Positions 1-8,498 of a DNA stretch of 64,000 nucleotides are shown in pieces. A program made the translations under genes and the position numbers. The first letter of the stretch is position 1. Each line of letters opens with the position of its first letter. The notes under the pieces are model-generated. The model was not told the DNA's origin. It made no database searches and saw only the letters and a program-made list of their open reading frames with translations. This DNA is from Paenibacillus validus NBRC 15382 (GTDB lineage: Bacteria; Bacillota; Bacilli; Paenibacillales; NBRC-103111): contig NZ_BIMH01000020.1 of NCBI RefSeq assembly GCF_004000985.1, positions 1 through 64,000 of the forward strand, written 5' to 3'.

Positions 1-1
1 C

Positions 2-502
2 CCGCCGATGGTCATTAACGGCTCGTTAGCGGGTCTCGTCGGCATCACGGCCGGCTGCGCGTTCGTCAGCGACTTGGCGGCGATCCTGATCGGTGCGGTA
101 TGCGGGATCGCCATGGTATTCGCAACCGAATTTCTTGAATCGAGACGGATCGACGATCCGGTCGGCGCGTTCGCGGTTCACGGCGTTAGCGGCAGCCTGG
201 GAGCGCTCGCCGTCGGACTCTTCGCCCAGCCTGAACTGACGGAAGGCATCGGCCAAGGCTACAGCGGCTTGTTATACGGCGGCGGCTTCCAATTGCTCGG
301 CGTTCAAGCGCTCGGCTTAGTCGTCATCATCATCTGGGGCTTTTCCATGACCTGGATCGCCTTCAAGCTGATCAATAAAATGGTTCCCATCCGCGTCAGC
401 CGCGACGAAGAACTCGTCGGCCTCGATGTCGGTATCCACGGCGTCCCGGCCTACAGCCAGGAGCACGATTTCATCGAGCTGAAACAGCTTAAAAATCGAT
501 AA
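2..502 (+). CDS. amt: Ammonium transporter (Amt family), C-terminal part
   Basis: Only the last 166 residues lie in the window; the reading frame is open to the left edge. The protein imports ammonium/ammonia across the cytoplasmic membrane. The segment DPVGAFAVHGVSGSLG carries the second of the two conserved pore histidines of Amt/Rh channels, in its usual AFxVHG setting, followed by the last membrane helices (LGLVVIIIWGFSMTWIAF) and the cytoplasmic tail RVSRDEELVGLDVGIHG, which is highly typical of AmtB/NrgA proteins. The tail ends in a short variable stretch. A hairpin follows directly. A glnK/nrgB partner gene, often next to amt, is not seen downstream, so any such partner would have to be upstream and outside the window. 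Family assignment is secure; substrate is inferred from the family. Confidence 0.95.
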   Translation, partial: PPMVINGSLAGLVGITAGCAFVSDLAAILIGAVCGIAMVFATEFLESRRIDDPVGAFAVHGVSGSLGALAVGLFAQPELTEGIGQGYSGLLYGGGFQLLGVQALGLVVIIIWGFSMTWIAFKLINKMVPIRVSRDEELVGLDVGIHGVPAYSQEHDFIELKQLKNR

Positions 503-507
503 GTCAA

Positions 508-535
508 CCTGAGGCTGCCGCAAGACAGCCTCGGG
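508..535 (+). terminator. Terminator after amt
   Basis: A 10-bp stem (CCTGAGGCTG with CAGCCTCGGG, one G-U pair) with an 8-base loop lies 6 bases after the amt stop and is followed by a short T-rich run (TTTCCCTC). The T-run is weak, so termination may be partial. Confidence 0.65.
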
Positions 536-548
536 TTTCCCTCGCAAC

Positions 549-580
549 AAAAAAACACTTCCGTCTCGCGACAGAAGCGC
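549..580 (-). terminator. Terminator of the 594-983 gene
   Basis: On the minus strand GCGCTTCTGTC pairs with GACGGAAGTGT around a GCGA tetraloop, using several G-U pairs that only work in minus-strand RNA, and is followed by seven Ts. It lies just past the stop of the small minus-strand gene. Confidence 0.75.
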
Positions 581-593
581 TAACCCTTACGAT

Positions 594-983
594 CTATACA
601 GGTTTCGATTGCAGTTCTTTCTCCAGCTCTTCGCTAACGTCGATCAAGTCGGTAGGCTGACTTTCGGTCAAGATGGCACGGGCTTGCTCGACCTCCAGAC
701 GCAGCGATCGAATTTGTTCCATAGGTTTCTTCACATAATGAATGTATTCGACGGCAAGATGATGATCCGGCTTTTTACCCGCAAATATACGGCGAAAAGC
801 TGACATAGACTGATAGCTTCGTTCTTCCATTGCACGCCGTTTCTCATAACGTCCGATCGCTTGCTCGATTTCCGTGATTTGCGCCTCTCTATGAGCGATG
901 TAAGCTTCTAAAAAAGGGTATATCTCAGCCGCTTTTCGCTTATTTACGCGCATCGAGTTCCCTGTCAGCAAAGCGTTGATCAT
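594..983 (-). CDS. Hypothetical helical protein
   Basis: A 129-residue protein that I do not recognise. It has no signal peptide or membrane segment. Most of it is charged and predicted helical, with two stretches of heptad-like spacing (about residues 15-55, EIYPFLEAYIAHREAQITEIEQ region, and 80-115), so a coiled-coil dimer is plausible. The start is supported by AGGTGAT placed 5 bases before the ATG, and a terminator follows the stop. It stands alone between amt and a spore-protein gene, both in their own transcription units. No function can be given. Confidence 0.7.
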   Translation of the reverse strand: MINALLTGNSMRVNKRKAAEIYPFLEAYIAHREAQITEIEQAIGRYEKRRAMEERSYQSMSAFRRIFAGKKPDHHLAVEYIHYVKKPMEQIRSLRLEVEQARAILTESQPTDLIDVSEELEKELQSKPV

Positions 984-1094
984 GAAACATCACCTGTCCT
1001 AATATGTTAACATTCATAACAATAGATTTATTTTACACTAAAATACAGCCTTTGAAAACATTAAATTTAACATAAGCGAAAACAGGCAAACACT

Positions 1095-1130
1095 AAAAAA
1101 GAGACCTGGACGTTAAGCGTCCAAGTCTCC
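1095..1130 (-). terminator. Terminator after the SASP gene
   Basis: On the minus strand GGAGACTTGGACGCT pairs with the matching arm around a TAAC-type loop and runs into six Ts. It lies 25 bases past the small spore-protein gene, a classic intrinsic terminator. Confidence 0.85.
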
Positions 1131-1154
1131 GTTGCTGTATGAAGTATACTTGCT

Positions 1155-1313
1155 TTATTTTTGAGATTCATTTGCTTTTCGGTTTTGCACGGCATTCTTC
1201 GCATTGTTCTCAGCAGCAGCAGCCCCTGCTTCAGCCCCTACTTCTTCGGAAAACTCAGCGTTGTACTTTTGGTTTTGGTTTTGAATTTTGTTGTTTTGTT
1301 TGTTAGTGGCCAT
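1155..1313 (-). CDS. Gamma-type small acid-soluble spore protein
   Basis: A 52-residue protein rich in Asn, Gln, Ala, Glu and Lys, starting MATNKQNNKIQNQNQ and containing NAEFSEEVGAEAG, which resembles the single YGTEFASET-like unit of gamma-type SASP (SspE family). Gamma-type SASPs are amino-acid stores degraded on germination and do not bind DNA. I place the start at 1313, not at an upstream in-frame GTG/ATG, because GGGAGGTGATAG stands at the right distance. A CATACTA sequence at 1337-1343 on the minus strand fits the -10 element of a forespore sigma-G promoter, in keeping with expression late in sporulation; the -35 is not convincing. The composition makes the class likely but the short length leaves some doubt. 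Confidence 0.7.
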   Translation of the reverse strand: MATNKQNNKIQNQNQKYNAEFSEEVGAEAGAAAAENNAKNAVQNRKANESQK

Positions 1314-1373
1314 CGCTATCACCTCCCTGACAACCATAGTATGGTCCGAAAGGAGGTGGGTTATGATGGAAAC

Positions 1374-2057
1374 TTATAGCAGCAGCTCTTCCTTGAGCTG
1401 GTTCCATAGCGCTTCGGTAATTTTGCCGCCGCCTTTTTTGACGACAAATACATTCAATGTTTTCTTGCCCCATTCTTTGTACACTTGATCTTTGGTCTCG
1501 AAATACAAGTCAATTCGCTTCCCTTTAATGGCGCTGCCGGTATCGGCGACGACGCCGTAGCCGTAACCAGGAATGTACAGCACCGTACCTAACGGAAATA
1601 CATGCGGATCGGCGGCAATCGTAGAAAAAGAGGTGTGATCCCGCGTCACCTTGAGCCCGGAATAGGTTACACCGTACTCGGGATGGCCCGGGTTTTTGCC
1701 GGTCGATTCTCTACCTGCGTAATAGCCCGTCGCCGTTACTTGAACGGCCGTCAGTTTCGTAAGATCCTGCCGTTGATGCGGAAACAGCTTGTAGTTTTGT
1801 TGTCGGCTTGCCGCACGGGCCTCGGCGTTATTAGCGGCCGTTACAAGCTTGCTCTCTGGCTGGGAATGGGTAACCGTCGTCGTTTTGGATGAAGCAAGAA
1901 CATTCGGCGCGGAAGCCGTAATGGCTTCGACTCGCGTCGATTGTCCGCTTTCAGGTAAGACGGACGGCTGTCGCTTATTTTCAAACCATATCAATACGGA
2001 CAGCATCAACGCGATGAAACAAATCCATTTTGCATGGCTTGCGGTTCTAGGTAACAT
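1374..2057 (-). CDS. 3D-domain protein (YuiC/stationary-phase type)
   Basis: A 227-residue protein with an N-terminal hydrophobic anchor (about residues 9-25, [15 protein letters not shown]), a low-complexity Ser/Ala/Thr linker to about residue 100, and a C-terminal 3D domain (about 105-215). The domain shows [32 protein letters not shown] and GKRIDLYF, carrying the conserved aspartates after which the fold is named. Proteins of this kind (YuiC, YocH, Rpf-like) are exported and cut or bind peptidoglycan, as lytic transglycosylases. GGGGAGG stands 11 bases before the ATG. It lies downstream of thrS on the same strand of a different unit, since a strong thrS terminator intervenes. Exact substrate is inferred. 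Confidence 0.85.
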   Translation of the reverse strand: MLPRTASHAKWICFIALMLSVLIWFENKRQPSVLPESGQSTRVEAITASAPNVLASSKTTTVTHSQPESKLVTAANNAEARAASRQQNYKLFPHQRQDLTKLTAVQVTATGYYAGRESTGKNPGHPEYGVTYSGLKVTRDHTSFSTIAADPHVFPLGTVLYIPGYGYGVVADTGSAIKGKRIDLYFETKDQVYKEWGKKTLNVFVVKKGGGKITEALWNQLKEELLL

Positions 2058-2165
2058 AAGTTTTTTTAAAACCTCCCCTTAATATAAAAGGCTGTCCATT
2101 GCGGGGAGGTTCTATACGCTACTCTTCCAAATATCGCTAGGAGGCCGGGACTAACGTCAAAACGC

Positions 2166-2194
2166 AAAAAAGCCTCATCCCTAAGGATGAGGCT
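2166..2194 (-). terminator. Terminator after thrS
   Basis: A perfect 10-bp stem AGCCTCATCC/GGATGAGGCT with a CTAA/TTAG loop, followed on the minus strand by six Ts, 31 bases past the thrS stop. Confidence 0.9.
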
Positions 2195-2224
2195 TGCCGG
2201 GGCTGGCTTCAGCGCCGATAGAAG

Positions 2225-4162
2225 TTAAACCTGTTTGGTGCGGATGTCTTCTTGGATCATCGCGATGACTTGATCCAGACTTTGCGCGCCCAAGTCCCCT
2301 TGGCCGCGTTTACGGACGGATGCTCCGCCAGCTTGCACTTCATTCTCGCCGACAACGAGCATGTAAGGAATTTTCTCAAGCTGCGCCTCGCGAATTTTAT
2401 AGCCGAGCTTCTCATTGCGCAGATCGGCCTCCACACGCACGCCGGCCAATTGCAGCTTCTCTTTCACCTCTTTGGCGTAAGCGTCAAAGTTGCCGGAAAC
2501 CGGCAGAACTTTCGCCTGCACCGGGCTCAGCCAAGTCGGCAATGCGCCGGCAAAGTTCTCCAGCAAGAAGGCGGTCATACGCTCCATCGTGGAGATGATG
2601 CCGCGGTGAATCACGACCGGACGATGCTTTTGACCGTCTGTACCTACATATTCGAGCTGGAAGCGTTCCGGCAGCAGGAAATCGAGCTGCGCGGTAGAGA
2701 GCGTCTCTTCCTTCTTGAGTGCGGTTTTGATCTGGACATCGAGCTTCGGTCCGTAGAAGGCCGCCTCGCCCTCGGCTTCAAAGAACGGCAACCCGAGCTC
2801 TTCCACGACTTCCCGCAGCATACGCTGGGACATTTCCCACATTTCGTCGTTCGGGAAATATTTCTCCGTATCCTTCGGATCGCGGTAGGATAAGCGGAAA
2901 CGGTAATCCTTAATCCCGAAGTCTTCGTACACGTGACGAATCAGGTTGACGACGCGCGCGAACTCTTCCTTGATTTGATCCGGACGGCAGAAAATGTGCG
3001 CATCGTTAAGCGTCATGGCGCGCACCCGATGGAGCCCTGTTAAAGCGCCTGACATTTCGTAACGGTGCATCGTGCCAAGCTCGGCAATTCGGACCGGCAG
3101 ATCGCGGTAGCTGCGCATTTCGGCTTTGTATACCATCATATGGTGCGGACAGTTCATCGGACGAAGCACAAGCTCCTCGTTGTCCATCACCATTTTGGGG
3201 AACATATCTTCCGAGTAGTGATCCCAGTGTCCGCTTGTCTTATATAGCTCAACGTTGGCGAGAACCGGCGTATAGACGTGCTGGTAGCCGAGGCGCTCCT
3301 CCAAATCGACGATGTAACGTTCCATCGTGCGGCGAATTTTGGAACCATGCGGCAGCCAAAGCGGCAAGCCTTGTCCGACCTCGTTGCTGAACGTAAAAAT
3401 ATTCAGCTCCTTGCCCAGTTTCCGGTGATCGCGCTTCTTCGCTTCTTCCAAGAGATGCAGATGCTCGTCAAGCTCAGCCTTCTTAGGGAAAGCCGTTCCG
3501 TAGATGCGCTGCAGCATTTTGTTCTTGGAGTCGCCGCGCCAGTAAGCGCCGGCCACGCTAAGCAGCTTGAACGCTTTGATACGGCCGGTCGAAGGCAAAT
3601 GCGGCCCGCGGCACAAGTCAAAAAACTCGCCTTGATCGTAAATCGTAATGACGGAATCTTCCGGCAAATCGCGAATTAACTCCAGCTTCAACGGATCCTC
3701 AAGCTCGCTAAAAATGGCGATCGCTTCCTGACGACTGACGACGCGACGGCGGATCGGCAAGTTCTCCTGCACGATGCGTTCCATTTCTTTCTCGATTTTG
3801 GTCAAATCGTCCGGAGTTAAGGAAGTCTCCATATCGATATCGTAGTAAAATCCGTCTTCGATGACCGGACCGATGCCCAGCTTCACGGCTTTGTCGCCGT
3901 AAATCCGTTTGATCGCCTGGGCCATCAGGTGCGCCGTGCTGTGACGGTACACCTCGATCCCGGCCTCGCTGTCGAGCGTAACGATTTCAAGCGCCGCATC
4001 TTCTTCGATTGCCGTATTTAAATCGACCGGCTTTCCGTTCACTTTGCCGATGACCGCATTCTTTTTCAGCCCGCTGCTGATGGAAGCCGCCACTTCTTCT
4101 ACCGTAATGCCGCTCTCATACTCCCGAACCGCTCCGTCCGGAAAAGTTACCTTAACTGCCAT
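2225..4162 (-). CDS. thrS: Threonyl-tRNA synthetase
   Basis: Charges tRNA-Thr with threonine in the cytoplasm. The 645-residue protein has the full class II layout: N-terminal TGS domain ([16 protein letters not shown] on), the editing domain with [13 protein letters not shown], the catalytic core with [11 protein letters not shown] (zinc ligand Cys and His) and the motif 3 region [12 protein letters not shown], and a C-terminal anticodon-binding domain (about 540-645, [12 protein letters not shown]). Length matches the family. I start it at 4162, because GGAGG lies 9 bases upstream; the longer open frame runs back through the T-box terminator and is noncoding. It is controlled by the T-box leader upstream, which senses uncharged tRNA-Thr, and follows ytxC as in Bacillus. 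Confidence 0.98.
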   Translation of the reverse strand: MAVKVTFPDGAVREYESGITVEEVAASISSGLKKNAVIGKVNGKPVDLNTAIEEDAALEIVTLDSEAGIEVYRHSTAHLMAQAIKRIYGDKAVKLGIGPVIEDGFYYDIDMETSLTPDDLTKIEKEMERIVQENLPIRRRVVSRQEAIAIFSELEDPLKLELIRDLPEDSVITIYDQGEFFDLCRGPHLPSTGRIKAFKLLSVAGAYWRGDSKNKMLQRIYGTAFPKKAELDEHLHLLEEAKKRDHRKLGKELNIFTFSNEVGQGLPLWLPHGSKIRRTMERYIVDLEERLGYQHVYTPVLANVELYKTSGHWDHYSEDMFPKMVMDNEELVLRPMNCPHHMMVYKAEMRSYRDLPVRIAELGTMHRYEMSGALTGLHRVRAMTLNDAHIFCRPDQIKEEFARVVNLIRHVYEDFGIKDYRFRLSYRDPKDTEKYFPNDEMWEMSQRMLREVVEELGLPFFEAEGEAAFYGPKLDVQIKTALKKEETLSTAQLDFLLPERFQLEYVGTDGQKHRPVVIHRGIISTMERMTAFLLENFAGALPTWLSPVQAKVLPVSGNFDAYAKEVKEKLQLAGVRVEADLRNEKLGYKIREAQLEKIPYMLVVGENEVQAGGASVRKRGQGDLGAQSLDQVIAMIQEDIRTKQV

Positions 4163-4185
4163 CTTGTTCATCCTCCATATCCAAT

Positions 4186-4480
4186 AAAAATAAGCGCATT
4201 CCTCCCGAAAGGGACGAGTGCGCTTAGCTCGTGGTTCCACCCTAATTCAATCCGCTCAGACGCTTTGGGCAGCTCGGTATTGAAACCGTTCCTGCTTCGC
4301 TTTGCGGATCCTCCAGCATTCGGTAACGGGAATGACCCGGTGACATATACTGGACGCCTGACCTGACGCCGTTCCATCTCACGGCTACAAAGGGGTAAAT
4401 GGACGAAATCGTTCCGAAGGGACTTTCAGCCGGGTTCCCTCTCTCTGGGCGGCGCTTCAACCATTCATGTCTTTGATCGT
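4186..4480 (-). promoter_or_regulatory. T-box leader of thrS
   Basis: The minus strand holds the conserved T-box AGGGTGGAACCACG (4230-4243), whose bulge pairs with the tRNA acceptor end, followed by a terminator hairpin (AGCGCACTCGTCCC with GGGAGGAATGCGCT, then TTATTTTT, 4186-4225). Upstream lies a Stem I-like region with AGAGAG and GGCTGAAAGTCCC. A candidate specifier is the ACC threonine codon at 4394-4396 (minus-strand reading) in the context TTTACCCC; this placement is tentative. Uncharged tRNA-Thr would favour the antiterminator and turn thrS on. The transcript also passes the ytxC stop. Confidence 0.92.
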
Positions 4481-4484
4481 TGCC

Positions 4485-5408
4485 TTAGCCTTTATTATAT
4501 TCAGCGGCGGTCGAATGGTCAAGGTTTTGGCATAACCGGCAATACCCGCACAGCTCCACCCGATTTTCAAAAATTTGCGAAATCGTCTTGATCACCTGCG
4601 TTTCCGGCTCGCGTGTGTGGATATAGATTTTCTGCGGAGATACGGTGATCAGCGTGCTGACGATCATGTCTTCGAAGTTCATATCCTTCTCCAGCAGTTC
4701 TACCGTCACGACGGTCTCCGGATCGTCCGTGTCGATCTTTTCCATCCGGTCGTTCAGCAGCATGAATTCACTGCCGCCTTTATGAATCAAGTGTACGAAT
4801 GGAATCTTCGCTTCCTGTATATAGACAAAATATTGCAACAATGAAATGAATTCCTGATACTGCCGGTCCATCACATATTCATCGACCGCATATTCGACGA
4901 TATCGTGCAGCTCTTGCTTATAAGCCTGCAGACGAAAGCGAATAAATCCGTCCAAATGCAGTTCGGTTTGCTCCTGAATATAATCCGCGATTTCCGAAGC
5001 GATCAACGCTTTGCGCCGCAGGAAAGGCGCCCTTTTCTCCGGATCGTTCTCGCTTCTGGAACCCAGCAACTGCTCGCAATAGCTTAGAATTTGGTCCAAT
5101 TCTTGCTCTTGCTTGTAATGATATTCGTCCCGTATCAGTTTGCGAAGCAGCAGGGGCTCTTCTTCGCCAATAATGTATTCCGCCAGCGCCTGAGCCGTCT
5201 CGGCATAAACGCGTTTCCCATCCTTCTTTAACTCAAAAGCCGGGAGCCGCCCTGAGATTTCAATCGCGCTCAACCCTTGCCGCCGTTCCAAGGTCATATG
5301 GATTTTGTTTTCGTTATGTAGCAGGTCGCCGGAACGCGTCAATACGCGGCTGAGGAGATCCGCCTGCAGTTCCGTGCGCTTCGATGCAAACACCGTTAAC
5401 AGCTTCAT
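4485..5408 (-). CDS. ytxC: Sporulation protein YtxC family
   Basis: A 307-residue cytoplasmic protein of the YtxC family, unstudied at the molecular level but conserved in spore formers. Supporting features are the position immediately before thrS, as in Bacillus subtilis, the length, and family-like segments such as LSAIEISGRLPAFELKK, FIRFRLQAYKQEL and the C-terminal CGYCRLC pair of cysteines (near residues 292-295), which could hold a metal. I choose the second ATG (MKLLTVFASKR): GGAG lies 8 bases before it but only 3 before the first ATG. The stop lies beside the start of the thrS leader. Role in sporulation is known only from the family label. Confidence 0.85.
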   Translation of the reverse strand: MKLLTVFASKRTELQADLLSRVLTRSGDLLHNENKIHMTLERRQGLSAIEISGRLPAFELKKDGKRVYAETAQALAEYIIGEEEPLLLRKLIRDEYHYKQEQELDQILSYCEQLLGSRSENDPEKRAPFLRRKALIASEIADYIQEQTELHLDGFIRFRLQAYKQELHDIVEYAVDEYVMDRQYQEFISLLQYFVYIQEAKIPFVHLIHKGGSEFMLLNDRMEKIDTDDPETVVTVELLEKDMNFEDMIVSTLITVSPQKIYIHTREPETQVIKTISQIFENRVELCGYCRLCQNLDHSTAAEYNKG

Positions 5409-5537
5409 GCCATCCACTCCTTTCGGGCCGTTGCTTTCCTTTAAAGTATATGGCCCCTGAGTCTCATATATACAAATAACAAGCGTCCGTGGTATAGTAA
5501 TATATGAGATTTACACAGAATTATGGAGTGAAGCCTT

Positions 5538-6650
5538 ATGATTTTCGATGTGGTTAATCATGTGAAATTACCGCGTTGGAACCGGAGGATCTTGAACGGT
5601 TATTGGGGAATGGCTGTATTGTCCATTGCAGCCACGGTTATCATTGCCTGGTTCGGTCGCTTTACGAATGCTATCGATTTTACAGTCGCTCGTGTCGGTC
5701 TGCATGCGCTGTGGACTTGTATCGGGCTTTTAGTCGTTGAAGCGGCATACGGCCTGTCGAAGCAATGGAGCGACTACATCATTATTCTGGGCGGCGCCCT
5801 CCTCTCCGCGAACCTGATTTCCGCTTTTCCTTTGGTCAGCCCGACGCTTACGACACTGTTTCTGCCGATATTGACTTCCGTCTTTTATTTCCAAAGGCGC
5901 AAAGTCATTTTTGCTTTTTGCGTCAGTTTATTTACATACTATGGCCTGTATGCGCTGCTGCTTCGTCAGACGACGCAGTACGGGTGGCTCGACGCTTTTG
6001 CGATGACGTTAATTTTATTGATCGGCGCTTTCGTCGGACTGGAAATTATGAGCCGCGGCACCGATTTGCTCAAAGATTTACGCTCCACTCTTGCCTCCGA
6101 ACAAGACTTGCTTGTCAAAAATATAATGATGGATAAGCAGGCAAAAACCGATGCGCTTACCGGCTTATACAATCATATGTCGTTCCACGAGTATTTAGAG
6201 GTGCTGATCCGCCAAGGCGAACAAAGCGAGCTATCGTTTCAGTTGGCGCTCCTCGACATCGACCACTTCAAGAAAGTAAACGATACCTACGGGCATCGGG
6301 CAGGAGACGCCGTCTTAAGCAAGGTCGCCGGCATCCTGCAGCGCTCGGTATCTCCCAATGACTTTCCTGCGCGTTACGGCGGCGAAGAATTCGCCATCCT
6401 GTTTACAGAAACCGATGTAACGGATACCATAAGTCAATTGGAGCGAATTCGCCACCACATCGCTGCGGTTCGCCACGAAGAGCTGAACGGCAATCAAGTG
6501 ACGATCAGCATCGGGCTTTACGAGTTTCGAAGAGGGTGCGCGAAGGAAGAGTTGTTCGGCAAAGCAGATACCGCTCTGTATCGGGCCAAACACAAAGGAC
6601 GCAATCGCCTGGAGATTTATCAAGATGAGCCGATGACCCTAACATCGTGA
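5538..6650 (+). CDS. Membrane diguanylate cyclase (GGDEF)
   Basis: Makes cyclic di-GMP from two GTP. The 370-residue protein has an N-terminal membrane domain with about six helices (residues 20-185, for example GMAVLSIAATVIIAWF and LTTLFLPILTSVF), a short coiled linker and a C-terminal GGDEF domain (about 200-365) with DALTGLYNHMSFHEYL, LDIDHFKKVNDTYGH, the active-site loop RYGGEEF and the final KADTALYRAKHKGRNRL. GGEEF is a catalytically competent variant. No RxxD inhibitory site is present at the usual place five residues before the loop. GGAGTG precedes the ATG by 8 bases. It is a single-gene unit ending in a hairpin; the signal sensed by the membrane part is unknown. Confidence 0.95.
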   Translation: MIFDVVNHVKLPRWNRRILNGYWGMAVLSIAATVIIAWFGRFTNAIDFTVARVGLHALWTCIGLLVVEAAYGLSKQWSDYIIILGGALLSANLISAFPLVSPTLTTLFLPILTSVFYFQRRKVIFAFCVSLFTYYGLYALLLRQTTQYGWLDAFAMTLILLIGAFVGLEIMSRGTDLLKDLRSTLASEQDLLVKNIMMDKQAKTDALTGLYNHMSFHEYLEVLIRQGEQSELSFQLALLDIDHFKKVNDTYGHRAGDAVLSKVAGILQRSVSPNDFPARYGGEEFAILFTETDVTDTISQLERIRHHIAAVRHEELNGNQVTISIGLYEFRRGCAKEELFGKADTALYRAKHKGRNRLEIYQDEPMTLTS

Positions 6651-6671
6651 TGGATGCAGGGGTCTTTTTTT
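6635..6671 (+). terminator. Terminator of the GGDEF gene
   Basis: GACCCT pairs with AGGGGTC around a loop that itself holds a short CATC/GATG stem, and seven Ts follow. The left arm overlaps the last codons of the gene. Confidence 0.65.
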
Positions 6672-6699
6672 GATTTATATGATACATAATGTATTTTAT

Positions 6700-6728
6700 T
6701 TGAGCATTTCTATGATTCATGATACAAT
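6700..6728 (+). promoter_or_regulatory. Sigma-A-type promoter of the L,D-transpeptidase gene
   Basis: TTGAGC (6700-6705) and TACAAT (6723-6728) are separated by 17 bases, 40 bases before the start codon. Confidence 0.65.
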
Positions 6729-6767
6729 TTGTTTCAAGATATAACTTCTCGTCGAAGGAGGTTCGTC

Positions 6768-8336
6768 ATGAAGCAGTCGCAAGGCCGATTTCCGTCTCCC
6801 GCGGCACAACAATTGGTACACCTGCATAAAAACTTGTATGTCAACCGCCATGATCCCAAATATCACGAGAAGGTGATCCGCTACCTCGATCCGCATTCAC
6901 CTGAAGCCCATTACCGGTTAGGGCAGCATTTTGATCAAAAAGGACTGAAATCGAAAGCGCTCTACCACTACAAACAATCGATGAAGGTCTATCCCTCCCC
7001 TTATTATTATCAAGCGTCCGGGGCCATTCGCCGTCTGGAACAGAACGCGGCAGCGGGTGCGGGTGCAGCTACAGCTTCGGGAACGGTCGCCGGATCAACT
7101 CCGGAGCAGCGGGCGGAACGGGCCTTTCCTTTATTCCTCAAGGTTCTCGTTATGACGTTGTTCATGATCAACATCGCATTGCTGTTCATTTTTTTTGCAC
7201 CGTCCGCGATATCCAAAGCCGTCACCGTGTTATCACCCTTCACCGTTGGAAAATCGGTCACCTATGAGAGCGTCGAGAAGCCGTTTCTCCTGCACTTCCC
7301 GCACGGCGAGCCGAACCGTAAAGTCGAGGATGCGCTTCATCAAAAAGCTATAAAGCTTGCTGAAGCCTACCCTAACGCGCATATTGTCATCTATGGAATC
7401 GCCTCCTCGGCAGCCGGTGCGGAGCAGAAAGCGGTGCCTCTGACGAATGATGATTGGAAGCGGCAAGCTTTCGTCGTTGCAGAGTACAATCCGGCGATCG
7501 ATCAAGCGGTGAAAATCCGGTTTGTTCATCCGGAATTGACAGCGGTCGGAGCGAATATTGTCCGCACAGCACTGAACGCTTATATATCGGAGCACGGCAC
7601 CGCACCGCCCCGGCTTGACGATCTGCTGCAAGATTACCCCAACAATTATATGAGCTTCCTTCCCGCGGAAGGTCAATCCGGTTCGGCCTTGGTCCGAACC
7701 TTTTTTAATGGATCGGGCGGCTGGGTTTACGACCGTGAAGCGGCGGATGCGGAGCGCATGTTTTACCCGAACACGGAACCAGGAGACGAGCCGATTCCGT
7801 ATACGCCCGTACAGCTGGTCGTCGAAGCCGCGCAGCATTCGCTGGAGCTGCGAACCGGCGATAGGCCGATCGCACGGTACCGCATCGGTCTCGGTTCGGA
7901 CAGCACGCCTACGCCGACGGGCTCATTCACGGTTGGCAACCGCGTTATCGAGCCCGAAGGACGTTCCCCCGGCGTATACGGCGCCGCAGCGCTCAGCCTC
8001 GGCAGCATTGCCATTCACGGCACCACGGACGTATCTTCGATCGGCCGCAGCGTCTCGCTCGGATGCATCCGCCTGAGCAACGAAGAGATGGCTTCGCTTT
8101 ATCCGCTGACCCCGCGCGGGGCGCAGGTTGTGATTGTGCCGGCAGAGCCTGGCGGCACAGCAAGCGCGAACGTCGCCGCGGCGGACGCTTGGGCTCCTGC
8201 GCCTGCCGTCGCAGCAGACTCTACGGCTCCTACGCCAGCGCTTACAGAGGCGCTGCTGCTTGGTGCACGGTCGCAAAGCGGCCCGCTGAAGCCGGTTGAA
8301 ACCGCAAAAGGCATTCTTTTCCATTGGCTGGGCTGA
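6768..8336 (+). CDS. Membrane-anchored L,D-transpeptidase (YkuD)
   Basis: A 522-residue protein predicted to form 3-3 cross-links in, or attach partners to, peptidoglycan. Order: cytoplasmic N-terminus with TPR-like helices (SPEAHYRLGQHFDQKGLKS), one membrane helix near residues 125-147 (VLVMTLFMINIALLFIFF), an extracytoplasmic region, and a YkuD domain (about 335-450) with the catalytic signature IAIHGT then SLGCIRLSNEE, where the cysteine is the nucleophile. A short Ala/Pro-rich tail follows. The start is set by AAGGAGG six bases upstream of ATG 6768 rather than an upstream ATG. The combination of cytoplasmic TPR-like part and external catalytic domain suggests a link between an internal signal and wall modification; that is inference. 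Confidence 0.92.
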   Translation: MKQSQGRFPSPAAQQLVHLHKNLYVNRHDPKYHEKVIRYLDPHSPEAHYRLGQHFDQKGLKSKALYHYKQSMKVYPSPYYYQASGAIRRLEQNAAAGAGAATASGTVAGSTPEQRAERAFPLFLKVLVMTLFMINIALLFIFFAPSAISKAVTVLSPFTVGKSVTYESVEKPFLLHFPHGEPNRKVEDALHQKAIKLAEAYPNAHIVIYGIASSAAGAEQKAVPLTNDDWKRQAFVVAEYNPAIDQAVKIRFVHPELTAVGANIVRTALNAYISEHGTAPPRLDDLLQDYPNNYMSFLPAEGQSGSALVRTFFNGSGGWVYDREAADAERMFYPNTEPGDEPIPYTPVQLVVEAAQHSLELRTGDRPIARYRIGLGSDSTPTPTGSFTVGNRVIEPEGRSPGVYGAAALSLGSIAIHGTTDVSSIGRSVSLGCIRLSNEEMASLYPLTPRGAQVVIVPAEPGGTASANVAAADAWAPAPAVAADSTAPTPALTEALLLGARSQSGPLKPVETAKGILFHWLG

Positions 8337-8350
8337 AGGATGAAAAGATC

Positions 8351-8440
8351 AAAAAGCGGAACTATGATTCGCTGTTAGCTTCCTTATCAGTCTACATGCT
8401 GACAAGGAAGCCAATAAGAAATCACAGTTCCGCTATTTCT
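8351..8440 (-). repeat. AATAGCGGAAC-type inverted repeat, copy 1 (also terminator)
   Basis: Nested inverted repeat: outer arms AGCGGAACT (8355-8363) and AGTTCCGCT (8426-8434), extendable to 15 bp, enclose a 13-bp inner stem (GCTTCCTTATCAG region with CTGACAAGGAAGC). The single mismatch in each stem is A-C on the plus strand but G-U on the minus strand, so the RNA structure fits minus-strand transcription best, and five Ts follow on that strand. It therefore can end mqnC transcripts. The same AGCGGAAC core recurs at 27826-27906 and 55456-55599. Confidence 0.75.
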
Positions 8441-8498
8441 TTTGCTAGGCGCTTTATACTATACGCCAATAAGGCAGCCAATCGATTTCAGCTATTGT

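Noticed and set aside
4242-4460. Small minus-strand open frames in the thrS leader
   Set aside because: They lie inside the T-box leader and lack ribosome binding sites.
8351-8440. Insertion sequence remnant
   Set aside because: No transposase fragment and no target-site duplication visible; short nested repeat only.
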